Source: Henningerozyma blattae CBS 6284 (Eukaryota > Ascomycota > Saccharomycetes > Saccharomycetales > Saccharomycetaceae). From it: a DNA stretch of 64,000 bases. The notes beneath the pieces are model-generated. The model did not search any database and was not told the DNA's origin. It saw only the letters and a program-made list of their open reading frames with translations. Position 1 is the stretch's first letter, and every line of letters starts with the position of its first letter. The stretch lies in the NCBI RefSeq assembly GCF_000315915.1, contig NC_020189.1, forward strand, positions 310,001-374,000, read 5' to 3'. A program made the position numbers and the translations under genes. Shown here piece by piece: positions 54,560 to 64,000 of this stretch.

Positions 54560-55692
54560 TCTTAAAGAATTTACAAAAATTTTCTTTTTTAAAAAAAGTT
54601 AAACTAACAATAAATACAATTTTAAGATATAATAACAAACAAATAGAATACAAATAGTATAGGGCAAGACATATTTAAATATTATGCAGAAAGCTTTCCT
54701 TTATCCCTCTATCCCCTACCACACTACATCACACACTTTGGTATAATGCAGCAATCCATACATTCACATGGTAAGCAATAATATTCTAGATTTAGCTTCA
54801 GCTTTCCTTTATAAGTTTAAAAGGTGGGGTATAAACAACCAAGATAAATTTTTTTTCACAGTCATAAGCTACTTTTGAACACCGCACGACATATATCTTT
54901 TAGTACTTCGAAAAACTCAGTAGCTGCCGTTTTCTCCAACTCAATTTGAAACTTCAGAGTTTCAACCCCAACAGATATCTAAGATTTAGTACTAAAAATA
55001 TTTTTATATCTCTTATTAACTAAGCACATGCTTAAGGACACAATGCTATAAATTATTACACTTTTTTATACTTCTTTATATTTTTGTTCTTGAGTAATTG
55101 AGTTTCCGCTACACACCACAATACTTTCCAAAACATTGTACAATACAAGGAAGGAATTGTTACTATAGTAAAAGCAAACACTGTAGTCAATATAATAATA
55201 TTAGATTGGCCCTCTCTTTTACTATGGCTGTTTGCCTTTTAAGTGCTTCCGTTCTAAGAAAATATCCGACGGAAATAGCTTCCATCTCGCATAATTTTCC
55301 GATCCGGACCATTTTTCATTTCCTCAAAATCGTGGACTATTTCAGTATTGTCTTCATTAGGATATGTAGATGAAAAGCAAAAATATCGACTTGATCGAAA
55401 ATACTGGAGAACAGGAAAAAAACGACTCGAAGAAAAGGTGAGGTAAGTGATTTAAGGTAGTTTATTTTACAATACAGACCTACTAATTTTTTTATTAAAA
55501 GGAGTGGTTATATTATCATTGACTTTCTGGTAAAGCCATCTTTATAGAGCAATAACTGGAGGGCTACTTACAAGAATTTTGAAGCGTTCTTCATTCTTCA
55601 TTGTGATATTCTTTTAATGCAGTAACATACCATAAGGAATACAAAATACGTCACAGTACAAAAATAGTTACTTTCCAGTATAATACACAAAT
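54043..55692. other. intergenic region CDC3-CDC25
   Basis: About 1.65 kb with no credible ORF. It holds the ATT microsatellite listed separately; the rest is plain AT-rich DNA. Confidence 0.55.
54447..54558. repeat. AT/ATT microsatellite
   Basis: A TA dinucleotide tract passes into a long run of ATT trinucleotides (about 54491-54558). Apparent poly-Ile frames through it are artefacts. Confidence 0.9.
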
Positions 55693-58600
55693 ATGTCTAC
55701 TACTCAACTACGACCCATTGATATAGTGGTAGTGATTCATAATTTCACACCTACTAGCTCCAATATGCTACCTCTACAATCGGGGTCGATTATATATGTA
55801 ATAGAAAAAAATTCCAATGGATGGTGGGATGGAGTCCAGCTAGTGGCTGGTACACAATCTGGTTCTTTCTCACCAAAATCAGGATCAACTCAGAAAATAA
55901 TAAGAGGTTGGTTTCCGGCCAATTATACTAAGCCTATACCTAAGACGTCTAGAAGAAAATCTACATCAACAAACAAAATATATTCGTCACATAATTCCTT
56001 AAGATCATCTTCAGTATCAATATCTCAGAATAAACAGAATACTCCTGCTAAAAGAGCTGAAGATAGCATAAGACGAGATGATTTTCTAGATCCCAAATCT
56101 TACTCTATATCACATTCTGTATCAAATTCTAATTCAGACAAAAGTAAGACTATAACCATAAATAAAGCTATTCCGCCATCGCCGACAAATGAAAAAATAT
56201 ACTCACTGGAAGCTATTAAGCAACTTATATCGGAAAAAAATTCAGCATTATCTTCATCTTTAGTATGGACTCCTATTCTTTCACCAGCATCAGATAAACT
56301 TATTTACTATAATCAAGATCTAGGTGTTTTCTGCGACCAATTACCTTTGGTGTCATTCAATCAGGCTGGCACTTTAAAAACTGATCCTCCATCATTTAAT
56401 GATACCCTAGGTCTACCTCAGAATAGCTCTTCCACTAATACTAACTCTGACAATCCAAATAGCAACAATACATTAACCAGGCCTACTAATATTTTGCCTA
56501 CCACATCCAAGAAACAACCTATATTATCATCTTTTTTACGAAGCGGAAACAAAAATACTGCTGTAGCTGGAAACAACTCTGGATCTGGATCTTCTACATC
56601 CTCTAGTGCTCCTCAACGTATAATGTCCTGTTCAATAATCACACAAAGTGGGGAAGAAAACCAAAATACACAAGTACTACCAAAAGACCTTTTTTACTTC
56701 CATTCGTCGGATATTGTTACATGGACAGCCTTGCGTGATTCTTCAATTTTTTATTGTAAAAAGTCATGGCTTCTGTTTTCTCAAAATAACCCCAAAGAAT
56801 TTTTCAAAGCATTATCTAAATTATCAACATACGCAACATATATTCACCTAGCTTCCCATTACTATTATTATAATTCTTACCCATCGCATCCCACTCTTAA
56901 GCTAGATATCAAACGACATCTAAAGAAAATTATCTTATTACTCTCCAAAATAACAATTTCTTCTTCTCTTTTTTTCAATTCTGATTTGTTTCAAGATCCT
57001 TTCATTAGTAGTTTATCAGATCGGATAGATACCGACTTTAAGAACTTACAAACAATTATCAGTTCAATTTATCATATCATTAGATCTAACACAACATTTA
57101 CTAATCCAAACTCTCCTTTAACTGAAAATACTGATATTTTACCACAAATATATCCCAGATTTTTCAAAAATTCATTTAATGGTGGCTCATGGTCAAATCC
57201 ATTTGTTTCTACTAATGAACCTAATATGCATAGCATTACAAGCAGTCTTTCTACAAACAATACAATTCCAACTGATTCATCATCTGAAATGAAAAACAAT
57301 AGGATGAAAGTATTGCTGTCATCATTTGCTTCTCCTTCAAAAAAGTTGTTTTTGATGCAAAATAAGAATATTACTAGATTAAGAAGACCTCTAAAGGTAG
57401 ATCACTATCCTCTAAATCTCGAGACACTTCGTTTATTACAAAATTGTTCTGATAGAATTTCCTTAACCCTAAGTAAATATAATAGTTCACGCCAAAATTC
57501 CTTTAAAGGCCCAACTTCTAAAAGAAAAAATTTAGAAATTACCTCGACCATTTATGATGAGATTACATCTAATATTCAAATATTAGACATATTAGAAAAT
57601 GTTGATTTGTCTGTTTTTGTTATTATTAAAAGACTGATAAATAAACAGGAATTTTCTGCTTCAGAAAAAGCAGAATTTTCTAACTTAGATCTCGAGACTG
57701 AGGATTTCTTAAAACATTACATGGCATCAATTTCACCAATACTGACAGATTTCTTTGATTCAAAGCAAGCGTTACATGATATTTTTACTCGTTTAATCCT
57801 GACATCTCAATCTCTCTCCTTAAGCGATCCATTTGTTTTTAAGTCTATGAAACGTGATGATTTTCCAGATCCTATTAGCATTCATCCATCTGAGGATACT
57901 ATACCTTCATTACCTCAAAGTTTAATACCCAAATATGAAAGAAGTTCATGGCGATTGTATGATTACTTAAAGTTACAAGACGTTGAAATTAATGACATTA
58001 GCTTTTTTAACACCTCATCAGAAATAAAGTACACATTTGAACGGTATTTGGAGTTAGTGAATATTTCATGTATTATTATCGAACAACTTATTGAAGAAAG
58101 AGAAAACTTACTAAATTATCTAGCAAGAATGATGAAAAATAATATCATAACAGAGATATTAAGGAACGAAGAACAACTTCAATTAAACATTACTACTGTA
58201 TGTGAAGAAGAAAAACAAGAATATAATAATAACAAAAGTAAGAAGACTAATAATACTAAGATTGATGTTTCTAGTGCTTCTAACAGTAACGAAGATAGCC
58301 AGTTGAAATATGAAGAAAATAACAAATATGCTTTACGAGAAATGAATATGCCATGGTTTCTACGTTCGGATCATATAACTGAATTAGAATTATATCAAAA
58401 TGGAAAAATTAGAGGTGGTACAAAGGATGCACTTATTGAATTTTTAACATCACATCATGGCATAGATGATGAATTCGTTCAAATATTTTTATTAACTTTT
58501 CGTAGTATGCTAACCACGATGGAATTTTTTTACACATTAATTTATCGTTATAATTTATCCCCACCTGAAGGTCTAACATATGAAGAATATAATATATGGA

Positions 58601-59877
58601 TGGAACAAAAATTAACACCTATCAAAAAAAATGTTATACATATTATGCTTCTTTTTCTTTCAAAATATTGGACTCCTACTTATTTTGAAACAGGCATTTC
58701 TGCATTGTTAAATTTTGTAAACTTTGCAATTTCTGAATCTATACCTGAATCCCGGGAGTTATTAAAACTCATTAAAACCATCATAATGAAAAGAAAGTTG
58801 CAGGAAAAACCAAATAATTCATCTGAAAATTCATCTAGGTCATCCTTTGATTCTTGTGTGCCATCTGATTCGGGCAAGGCTTCAATCACCACAATTAATA
58901 GTAGAGTTCATAATGAAAAGTCATTATCGATAGACAGTGCTATTAAAGAAAAGCTAGAACCTGGTGCTCATGCAAACACTACCACACTTTTCAGGCTTAA
59001 AAAAATCAAATTATTGGATGTTGATCCGTATCTTTATGCTACACAAATAACTATTATTGAACAAGAATTATTCTTAAAGATCACACCTTTTGAATGTTTA
59101 GATAGAATATGGAACAACAAATTTGGATCTCTGGGCGGTTCGGAGCACATAACCAACTTCATAGCAAATTCAAATCTTCTAACTAATTATGTGTCATACT
59201 CAATTGTAAGTACTCATGATATTAAGAAAAGAGGACGTATAATTCAGTTTTTTGTCACTGTTGCTCAATTTTGTAGAGAATTGAAGAATTTTTCATCCAT
59301 GACAGCAATCATATCTGCATTATATTCATCTCCTATCTTTCGTTTGAAGAAAACATGGGACATAATTCCACAATATGTGAGAGACTCGTTAGCATCTTTA
59401 AATCGTTTAATGGATTCCACTAAGAATTTTATTAATTATAGAAAATTATTACAATCTGTGTCAAATGTTCCTTGCATTCCATTCTTTGGTGTCTTTTTAT
59501 CAGACTTAACTTTTACTTTTGCTGGTAATCCTTTATATCTTCACCATGGAACTACAGTAATAAATTTTTGTAAGAGAGCTAGAATAGCAAATATTCTATT
59601 ATCTATACAGAAGTTTCAAGAATTGGCATATGATCTAAAAAAATCTATTGATATCACCTCATATATTGAATCATCTATGCTAGATATACCCCATATTGAT
59701 AAGCAATATGAATTATCATTGGAAATCGAACCTAGAGAGAAGACCACTTCGAAAGTAGAGCCCAATGAGAAAGTAAGTCGTCATCACACTAACAACACTA
59801 GCAGTGAGCGTAATGGTACAATCTTACGGTTTGGCAGAAAGAAGCAAACTTCAAGGTTATTTAGTAAAGTGGAATAA
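55693..59877 (+). CDS. CDC25: Ras guanine-nucleotide exchange factor Cdc25
   Basis: Cdc25 loads GTP on Ras1/Ras2 and so drives cAMP/PKA signalling in response to glucose. The 1394-residue product (yeast about 1589) has an SH3 domain at about 9-78 (ALYD-like IHNFTP, NGWWDG, GWFPANYTKP), a long Ser/Asn-rich middle, a RasGEF_N/REM domain at about 896-1040 (GGTKDALIEFLTSH, FLLTFRSMLTTMEF) and the CDC25 catalytic domain at about 1110-1350 (DPYLYATQ, ITPFECLDRIW, FFGVFLSDLTF). The C-terminus is basic. SDC25 is its paralogue; CDC25 is preferred because CDC3 and UBC12 flank it as in S. cerevisiae. IMH1, next door there, is missing here. Confidence 0.93.
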   Translation: MSTTQLRPIDIVVVIHNFTPTSSNMLPLQSGSIIYVIEKNSNGWWDGVQLVAGTQSGSFSPKSGSTQKIIRGWFPANYTKPIPKTSRRKSTSTNKIYSSHNSLRSSSVSISQNKQNTPAKRAEDSIRRDDFLDPKSYSISHSVSNSNSDKSKTITINKAIPPSPTNEKIYSLEAIKQLISEKNSALSSSLVWTPILSPASDKLIYYNQDLGVFCDQLPLVSFNQAGTLKTDPPSFNDTLGLPQNSSSTNTNSDNPNSNNTLTRPTNILPTTSKKQPILSSFLRSGNKNTAVAGNNSGSGSSTSSSAPQRIMSCSIITQSGEENQNTQVLPKDLFYFHSSDIVTWTALRDSSIFYCKKSWLLFSQNNPKEFFKALSKLSTYATYIHLASHYYYYNSYPSHPTLKLDIKRHLKKIILLLSKITISSSLFFNSDLFQDPFISSLSDRIDTDFKNLQTIISSIYHIIRSNTTFTNPNSPLTENTDILPQIYPRFFKNSFNGGSWSNPFVSTNEPNMHSITSSLSTNNTIPTDSSSEMKNNRMKVLLSSFASPSKKLFLMQNKNITRLRRPLKVDHYPLNLETLRLLQNCSDRISLTLSKYNSSRQNSFKGPTSKRKNLEITSTIYDEITSNIQILDILENVDLSVFVIIKRLINKQEFSASEKAEFSNLDLETEDFLKHYMASISPILTDFFDSKQALHDIFTRLILTSQSLSLSDPFVFKSMKRDDFPDPISIHPSEDTIPSLPQSLIPKYERSSWRLYDYLKLQDVEINDISFFNTSSEIKYTFERYLELVNISCIIIEQLIEERENLLNYLARMMKNNIITEILRNEEQLQLNITTVCEEEKQEYNNNKSKKTNNTKIDVSSASNSNEDSQLKYEENNKYALREMNMPWFLRSDHITELELYQNGKIRGGTKDALIEFLTSHHGIDDEFVQIFLLTFRSMLTTMEFFYTLIYRYNLSPPEGLTYEEYNIWMEQKLTPIKKNVIHIMLLFLSKYWTPTYFETGISALLNFVNFAISESIPESRELLKLIKTIIMKRKLQEKPNNSSENSSRSSFDSCVPSDSGKASITTINSRVHNEKSLSIDSAIKEKLEPGAHANTTTLFRLKKIKLLDVDPYLYATQITIIEQELFLKITPFECLDRIWNNKFGSLGGSEHITNFIANSNLLTNYVSYSIVSTHDIKKRGRIIQFFVTVAQFCRELKNFSSMTAIISALYSSPIFRLKKTWDIIPQYVRDSLASLNRLMDSTKNFINYRKLLQSVSNVPCIPFFGVFLSDLTFTFAGNPLYLHHGTTVINFCKRARIANILLSIQKFQELAYDLKKSIDITSYIESSMLDIPHIDKQYELSLEIEPREKTTSKVEPNEKVSRHHTNNTSSERNGTILRFGRKKQTSRLFSKVE

Positions 59878-60802
59878 GAAGCAAGAATTACATCTTCGTT
59901 TAATTGCTTAATAATTAATATCTAATATCAATATGTAAATATTTGTGGGGCTTCATTTTTTTTGTGTGTGTATGTATATGTGTGTGCTTTTTTTCATTTT
60001 TTTTTTGTTTTACATTTTTTTAAATAGATAATAATAAATCTTATCTGTCGTAACGCGAACCCCCTACCCAACGTGTCCCATTAATTCATCTCTTATCTTT
60101 TTAATAGAGAGCCATTTTATTAAGAGTTCTGATAGCTCATTAGATTGCTAATCTCCTACCTCACAGAGCTATTTTGCAACGAAGATTTCCATTCGTGCTT
60201 ACTTCACTTGGCCCTTTAACCATCAATTCCATTTGTGCTAGCTTTTCTAATCTCCGTTTATCCGCATGATATTTTTTCCTCTCGATAATGTATTTACATG
60301 TGGGGGAAACTTAACGTAACGGAACAACAAAAATAGCGCTTCCGGACCCATAAAAAAAAGGGAAATGGTAAGATAATGAAATGTATAATTCAGGTAATGA
60401 TTTTTTTATTTTTTTGTCATAACGTGGCCTGATGCAATAAAAATTTCCTTTCAAAGAGGCAAATATATGCATTGATTTTAGTAAAAAAAAAAAATTGGTT
60501 TTAAAACAAGGCTATACAATACGAGATTAATTACGATCGTAAAGTTGAATACAATGCAATGAGCAGGCTTATTAATTGAGTCACATAAATTTATAACTGG
60601 TAATATAGTAACGCTAAACAGACAATGGACAAATAGAGATTGGAAAAGTATAAAAGGTGATGAATATTTTCAAAGTTGCGGACCTTGATCTTGTCAGTTT
60701 GTGTGGTATTTACATTTTGCTTTTATAAGAAAGAAGTAAACAAGACTCTTCTCACTTGTTACAAAGACAACAACAAAATTCCTATACAAATTTTCTCAAA
60801 AT
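59878..60802. other. intergenic region CDC25 to small ORF
   Basis: About 0.9 kb. T-rich after the CDC25 stop with a TG-rich patch (about 59960-59990). No element named with confidence. Confidence 0.5.
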
Positions 60803-60979
60803 ATGCTATCCAAAACCTTGATGAACCCAGCTTGCAAAAGATTTTTAACAGCACCTGTGGCTAGAAACCAATGCATAAGAACTCTTCACAAGACTACTAT
60901 TGTGCGTGTTGCTAATTTCACACCAACAATCAACAGTGATGGTGAAGTAGAATCTGTTGGAGGTTACACTAAAGCATAA
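60803..60979 (+). CDS. 58-residue putative mitochondrial protein (positional match to YLR307C-A)
   Basis: This short frame runs from ATG at 60803 to TAA at 60979. The product begins MLSKTLMNPACKRFLTAPVA and continues with Arg/Lys but no acidic residue for about 42 positions, as in a mitochondrial presequence, then has a short acidic C-terminus ending VESVGGYTKA. Position and orientation between CDC25 and UBC12 correspond to S. cerevisiae YLR307C-A, an uncharacterised small ORF; I cannot confirm similarity from memory. Neighbouring codon use and an A-rich sequence just before the ATG are compatible with a real gene. Function unknown. Confidence 0.6.
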   Translation: MLSKTLMNPACKRFLTAPVARNQCIRTLHKTTIVRVANFTPTINSDGEVESVGGYTKA

Positions 60980-61347
60980 ACATTAAAAAAACAACAACAA
61001 AAAACAAAGCAAAACAGAAACCTAATAAACCTCTCAGAAGCTGCTGCTTCGTTATGCCCCTGCTCTAATGAATATTAAATGAATTAATCACAGTGCACTT
61101 GCTCAATATACACATCCATATACATTCTTTTACAAACAAGGGACCCGTACCACCTGGGTGTGTACATATAGGTCTATGTTTTCTAAACCTTCTTTTTTGG
61201 TATATAGGTATACGTATGTACGTACTCTCTAATTACAATTTATGCATCTACGTATATGGCCTATGTGTCTTATTTATGAATCAAAAAAAAAATTGTTAAT
61301 CATTATTGGATCGAAAGTGTTACTATATACCTTAGGTAGAGATATAT
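60980..61347. terminator. convergent 3' region small ORF / UBC12
   Basis: About 370 bp between converging stops, with TATGTA/TACGTA-type stretches that resemble yeast 3'-end signals. No gene. Confidence 0.4.
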
Positions 61348-62033
61348 TTATAATGTATGCATTACGTTATCGTAACGATAACCTTCGTGAGTTGTGCCTC
61401 TCATGGTTAAACGAACTATATCGATAAACTCCTGCTTATTTTCTTTCAATAATTCACCGGCTTTCAAATTCAAGGGGTCTCTTGGGTTTGGTTCCAAGAA
61501 TAGGAACATCAACCCTATTATGATACTTTGTAAATCCAAGACTGGAGACCAATCTTCTCGTAGGATATTCAAACAAATCTTACCATTCAAATCGATATTT
61601 GGATGATAAATTTTCTTCAAGAATTTCACTACGGGCGGTTCGATTGGATAACTATCTTTGAAAACCATCGAGAAGGGGAAATATCCGTCTTTATAGATAC
61701 CTTCATCGGGATGAATCGTAATCAATAATTCTGGTGATTCTGCCGGGAATTCTATAGGCGATTTGATACGAACGTTTATCGTGCTGGGCAAGTCTAGTTC
61801 TTCCAAATCATGCTGCAATCTTATTTGAGCAGGCGATAGGACAGTGTTTGAAAGATTATTGTTGATCTGTTGTTGCTTCTCTTGTTCTTGCTCTTGCTGT
61901 TTTCGCTTTTGTAGTTGACGTAATTTTAACTATACATAATAAACCATTAGAAAATCAATTCTATATTATCTTTGTCAGTAAACCAAACCAAAACAATAAA
62001 TTCACATGCTTACAGTAGTGTATTACATACCAT
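61348..62033 (-). CDS. UBC12: NEDD8/Rub1-conjugating enzyme Ubc12 (two exons)
   Basis: Ubc12 is the E2 that transfers Rub1 to the cullin Cdc53. Exon 1 is only the ATG (62031-62033); exon 2 spans 61348-61929. Joined, they give 194 residues starting MLKLRQLQK, the yeast Ubc12 N-terminus that docks on the E1, followed by a Gln/Glu-rich linker (residues 9-25). The E2 core has HPN at 110-112 and the catalytic Cys120 in [15 protein letters not shown]. The apparent shorter frame starting at 61818 begins with TTG and misses the N-terminus. It is divergent from CYS4 and convergent with the small ORF. Confidence 0.96.
61930..62030 (-). other. UBC12 spliceosomal intron (101 nt)
   Basis: The 5' site is the yeast consensus GTATGT directly after the ATG. 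The 3' site is TATGTATAG. A branch sequence TACTGAC (one change from TACTAAC) lies at 61974-61980, about 45 nt before the acceptor. Splicing restores the conserved N-terminus exactly. Confidence 0.92.
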
Positions 62034-63151
62034 CTTATATAATTGCTTATTAATGCAAAGTGAGGAGAGTGGCGGGAGGGGGGGTAGGTAGTGCTATGTT
62101 TATCGAAATACGGTAATAGAACGATACGAAACTCTCTTAGAACCAATAAATGGGCGTTTCATATTTTTTTTTAATTTTATTGTTTTTTTTATTTTTTTCA
62201 AAAACATTTACTCTATGGATGATGAATAGATTAACTGGTTACAAAATAACTAGAACGGAAAAACTTCGCTTGGCAAAATTAAACATCAATTTTCGGAAAA
62301 ACATGGTTCAATTATCTGTATTAGTTTGATCCACCGCGGTTAGTTCTCCGAAGAACTTACAAAAGCATATTTCCACGGAAGAGCTTTTTTCAAATGGCCC
62401 TCCATTCTGGCCAGTCCCTGACATCACGTGCTACTACATTGCGGGGCTTGCATTCTGCCACGTGTGCACGTGCCATTTAGTCACCCCCACCAGCATTCCT
62501 TACTGAATCTCAAACCTTTTCGGCTCTAATATTGTTCGGTTCTTTTTTATCGCCTGTAGCCGCCCACGCTGCCGCAGCGACGGCATGTGCGGCGCCTGCC
62601 ACAATTTGCCCAGCAGCATAAATTGAATTTCCGTCTTCCACAGCTGTACAATTTGTGTCGCGGCACGTGCGTCATTCGCGGCATTCGCGGCATCTTTCCA
62701 CAGTGGCACGTGACTTTAGGTGCCACAGGGCACTCTGTGGCGTTAAAAAAAATTCCAGATTTACGGCATTTTCTCTATTTTGTGTGAATATCATCGATGC
62801 GTTTTTTTTTTCATATGCCCATTACGCGAATGAATAAGCAGAAGCAAGTTTATCGCCAAGCATAGATAGACTGACTACACAATACACAACACAGTAGAAG
62901 TGCATCACCATACACTAATCACAATGAGCTCTTGTGAATTTTCTAGTAATAACTGTCGCTGTCGTATTAGCAGCAAAATTTTCCACAGACAAATCTGTAA
63001 TCACACAGATATGTACATACATATATATATATATATATATCTATATATATTCCTTTATTATTTTAATGTCTATGTTTAATGCATATTTTCTTGTTTGTTT
63101 GTTTTTAGTTCGACAATTTAAAAAGAATATCGTCATTCAAACACATACATC
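62034..63151. promoter_or_regulatory. divergent promoter UBC12 / CYS4 with sulfur-regulon motifs
   Basis: Five CACGTG Cbf1 cores are present: 62425, 62459, 62467, 62664 and 62707 (the last as CACGTGA). Two Met31/Met32-like CTGTGG cores flank the last one: CCACAG at 62723-62728 and CTGTGGC at 62735-62741. The segment 62400-62750 is GC-rich. A short frame with ATG at 62924 closes at 63079, which could be an upstream ORF of CYS4. An AT microsatellite lies at about 63018-63050. Confidence 0.7.
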
Positions 63152-64000
63152 ATGGATTCCAGACATAACGTTATTGATTTGGTCGGTAATACCCCATTAA
63201 TTGAATTGAAAAAGGTTCCAAAGGCTTACGGTATCAGACCAAAGATCTATGCCAAATTGGAATTGTATAACCCAGGTGGTTCCATCAAGGACCGTATTGC
63301 CAAATATATGATTGAAGATGCTGAAGCCAGAGGTATCATTGACCCAAGCAGATCCACTTTAATTGAACCAACTTCAGGTAACACTGGTATTGGTTTGGCT
63401 TTAATTGGTGCCATCAAAGGTTACAGAACCATCATCACTTTACCAGAAAAGATGTCCAATGAAAAAGTGTCTGTCTTGAAAGCCTTGGGTGCTGAAATCA
63501 TCAGAACTCCTACCCAAGCCGCTTGGGATTCTCCAGAATCTCATATCGGTGTTGCCAAGAAATTAGAAAAGGAAATCCCGGGTGCCATCATTTTAGATCA
63601 ATATAATAACATGCAAAACCCATTTGCCCATTACGAAGGTACCGGTAGAGAAATCAAAGAACAATTACAAGAATTGAAAAAATACGAAAAATTGAATGCT
63701 GTTATTGCCGGTGCTGGTACTGGTGGTACCATCTCTGGTATTGCTAAATATTTGAAAGAACAAAACCCAAAGATTAAAATTGTTGGTGCTGATCCAGAAG
63801 GTTCTATCTTGGCCCAACCTGCTAAATTGAATGAAACCGATTTGGCTGAATATAAAGTCGAAGGTATTGGTTATGATTTCATTCCAAACGTCTTGGACCG
63901 TTCTTTGGTTGATGTTTGGTACAAGACTACTGATAAGCCAGCTTTCAAATATGCCCGTCAAGTTATTGCTAACGAAGGTATGTTAGTTGGTGGTTCTTCT
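63152..64000 (+). CDS. CYS4: Cystathionine beta-synthase, first 283 residues (runs off right edge)
   Basis: Cys4 condenses homocysteine and serine to cystathionine, the first step of reverse trans-sulfuration, using pyridoxal phosphate. The visible part begins MDSRHNVIDLVGNTPLIELK and contains the PLP lysine in NPGGSIKDRIAK, the phosphate/substrate loop PTSGNTGIGLA, and the PLP-phosphate loop GAGTGGTISGI, then GGSS at the edge. Start: the ATG at 63152; upstream frame is closed by a TAA at 63077. Compared with yeast Cys4, the start lacks about eight N-terminal residues. The CBS-domain regulatory half lies outside. Very biased codons suggest high expression. No haem-binding N-terminal domain, as in other yeasts. 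Confidence 0.97.
   Translation, partial: MDSRHNVIDLVGNTPLIELKKVPKAYGIRPKIYAKLELYNPGGSIKDRIAKYMIEDAEARGIIDPSRSTLIEPTSGNTGIGLALIGAIKGYRTIITLPEKMSNEKVSVLKALGAEIIRTPTQAAWDSPESHIGVAKKLEKEIPGAIILDQYNNMQNPFAHYEGTGREIKEQLQELKKYEKLNAVIAGAGTGGTISGIAKYLKEQNPKIKIVGADPEGSILAQPAKLNETDLAEYKVEGIGYDFIPNVLDRSLVDVWYKTTDKPAFKYARQVIANEGMLVGGSS

Noticed and set aside
54408..54653. 81-codon minus-strand frame
   Set aside because: It is a translation of the ATT microsatellite (poly-Ile), not a gene.
62275..62300. TTTTCGGAAAAACA resembling an inverted CDEIII
   Set aside because: The adjacent sequence is not AT-rich CDEII and no CDEI follows; the match to the outer CDEIII bases is incomplete.

Overview
This window is AT-rich nuclear DNA from a budding yeast of the family Saccharomycetaceae. 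The evidence is mostly uninterrupted genes with recognisable S. cerevisiae orthologues, a tRNA-His matching the yeast tRNA, a UBC12 gene whose only intron sits directly after its ATG, Ty-type LTR relics near the tRNA, and long intergenic regions. Gene identities come from reading the translations and comparing them with family members I remember; no database search was run.

Layout. 1-44.4 kb: VPS13 (-, 3' end outside the window), ECM29 (+), WSC4-type sensor (+), RIX7 (-), a YHL026C-type membrane protein (-), SNF6 (+), a GPI13 homologue with an eroded catalytic centre (-), FRA1 (+), TPO1 (+), ISA1 (+), NPR3 (-). 44.4-49.6 kb: gene-poor stretch with an inverted pair of LTR-like repeats and tRNA-His. 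49.6-64 kb: an enolase with features of the ERR branch (+), septin CDC3 (+), the Ras exchange factor CDC25 (+), a 58-residue putative mitochondrial protein (+), UBC12 (-) and the start of CYS4 (+, runs off the right edge).

The left block interleaves S. cerevisiae chromosome XII-left genes (VPS13, RIX7, GPI13, FRA1, TPO1, ISA1) with chromosome VIII-left genes (ECM29, WSC4, YHL026C, SNF6, NPR3), in collinear order and with every orientation kept. Genes found between them in S. cerevisiae (e.g. UBI4, PRP19, GRC3, OCA5, RIM101, HSP104) are absent. This is expected of one sister track after the whole-genome duplication, with losses independent of those in S. cerevisiae. I infer a post-duplication yeast, genus not determined.

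The most striking observation is the GPI13 homologue. The frame is open for 1040 codons and the membrane half is well kept, but most metal-binding residues of the ethanolamine-phosphate transferase domain are replaced or deleted. It looks like a pseudoenzyme paralogue. VPS13 and the enolase also look divergent, so the window may carry several fast-evolving duplicate copies. Other points of interest are a cluster of CACGTG sites upstream of CYS4, a perfect 30-bp palindrome upstream of TPO1, and a GC-rich motif-dense island between the YHL026C-type gene and SNF6.
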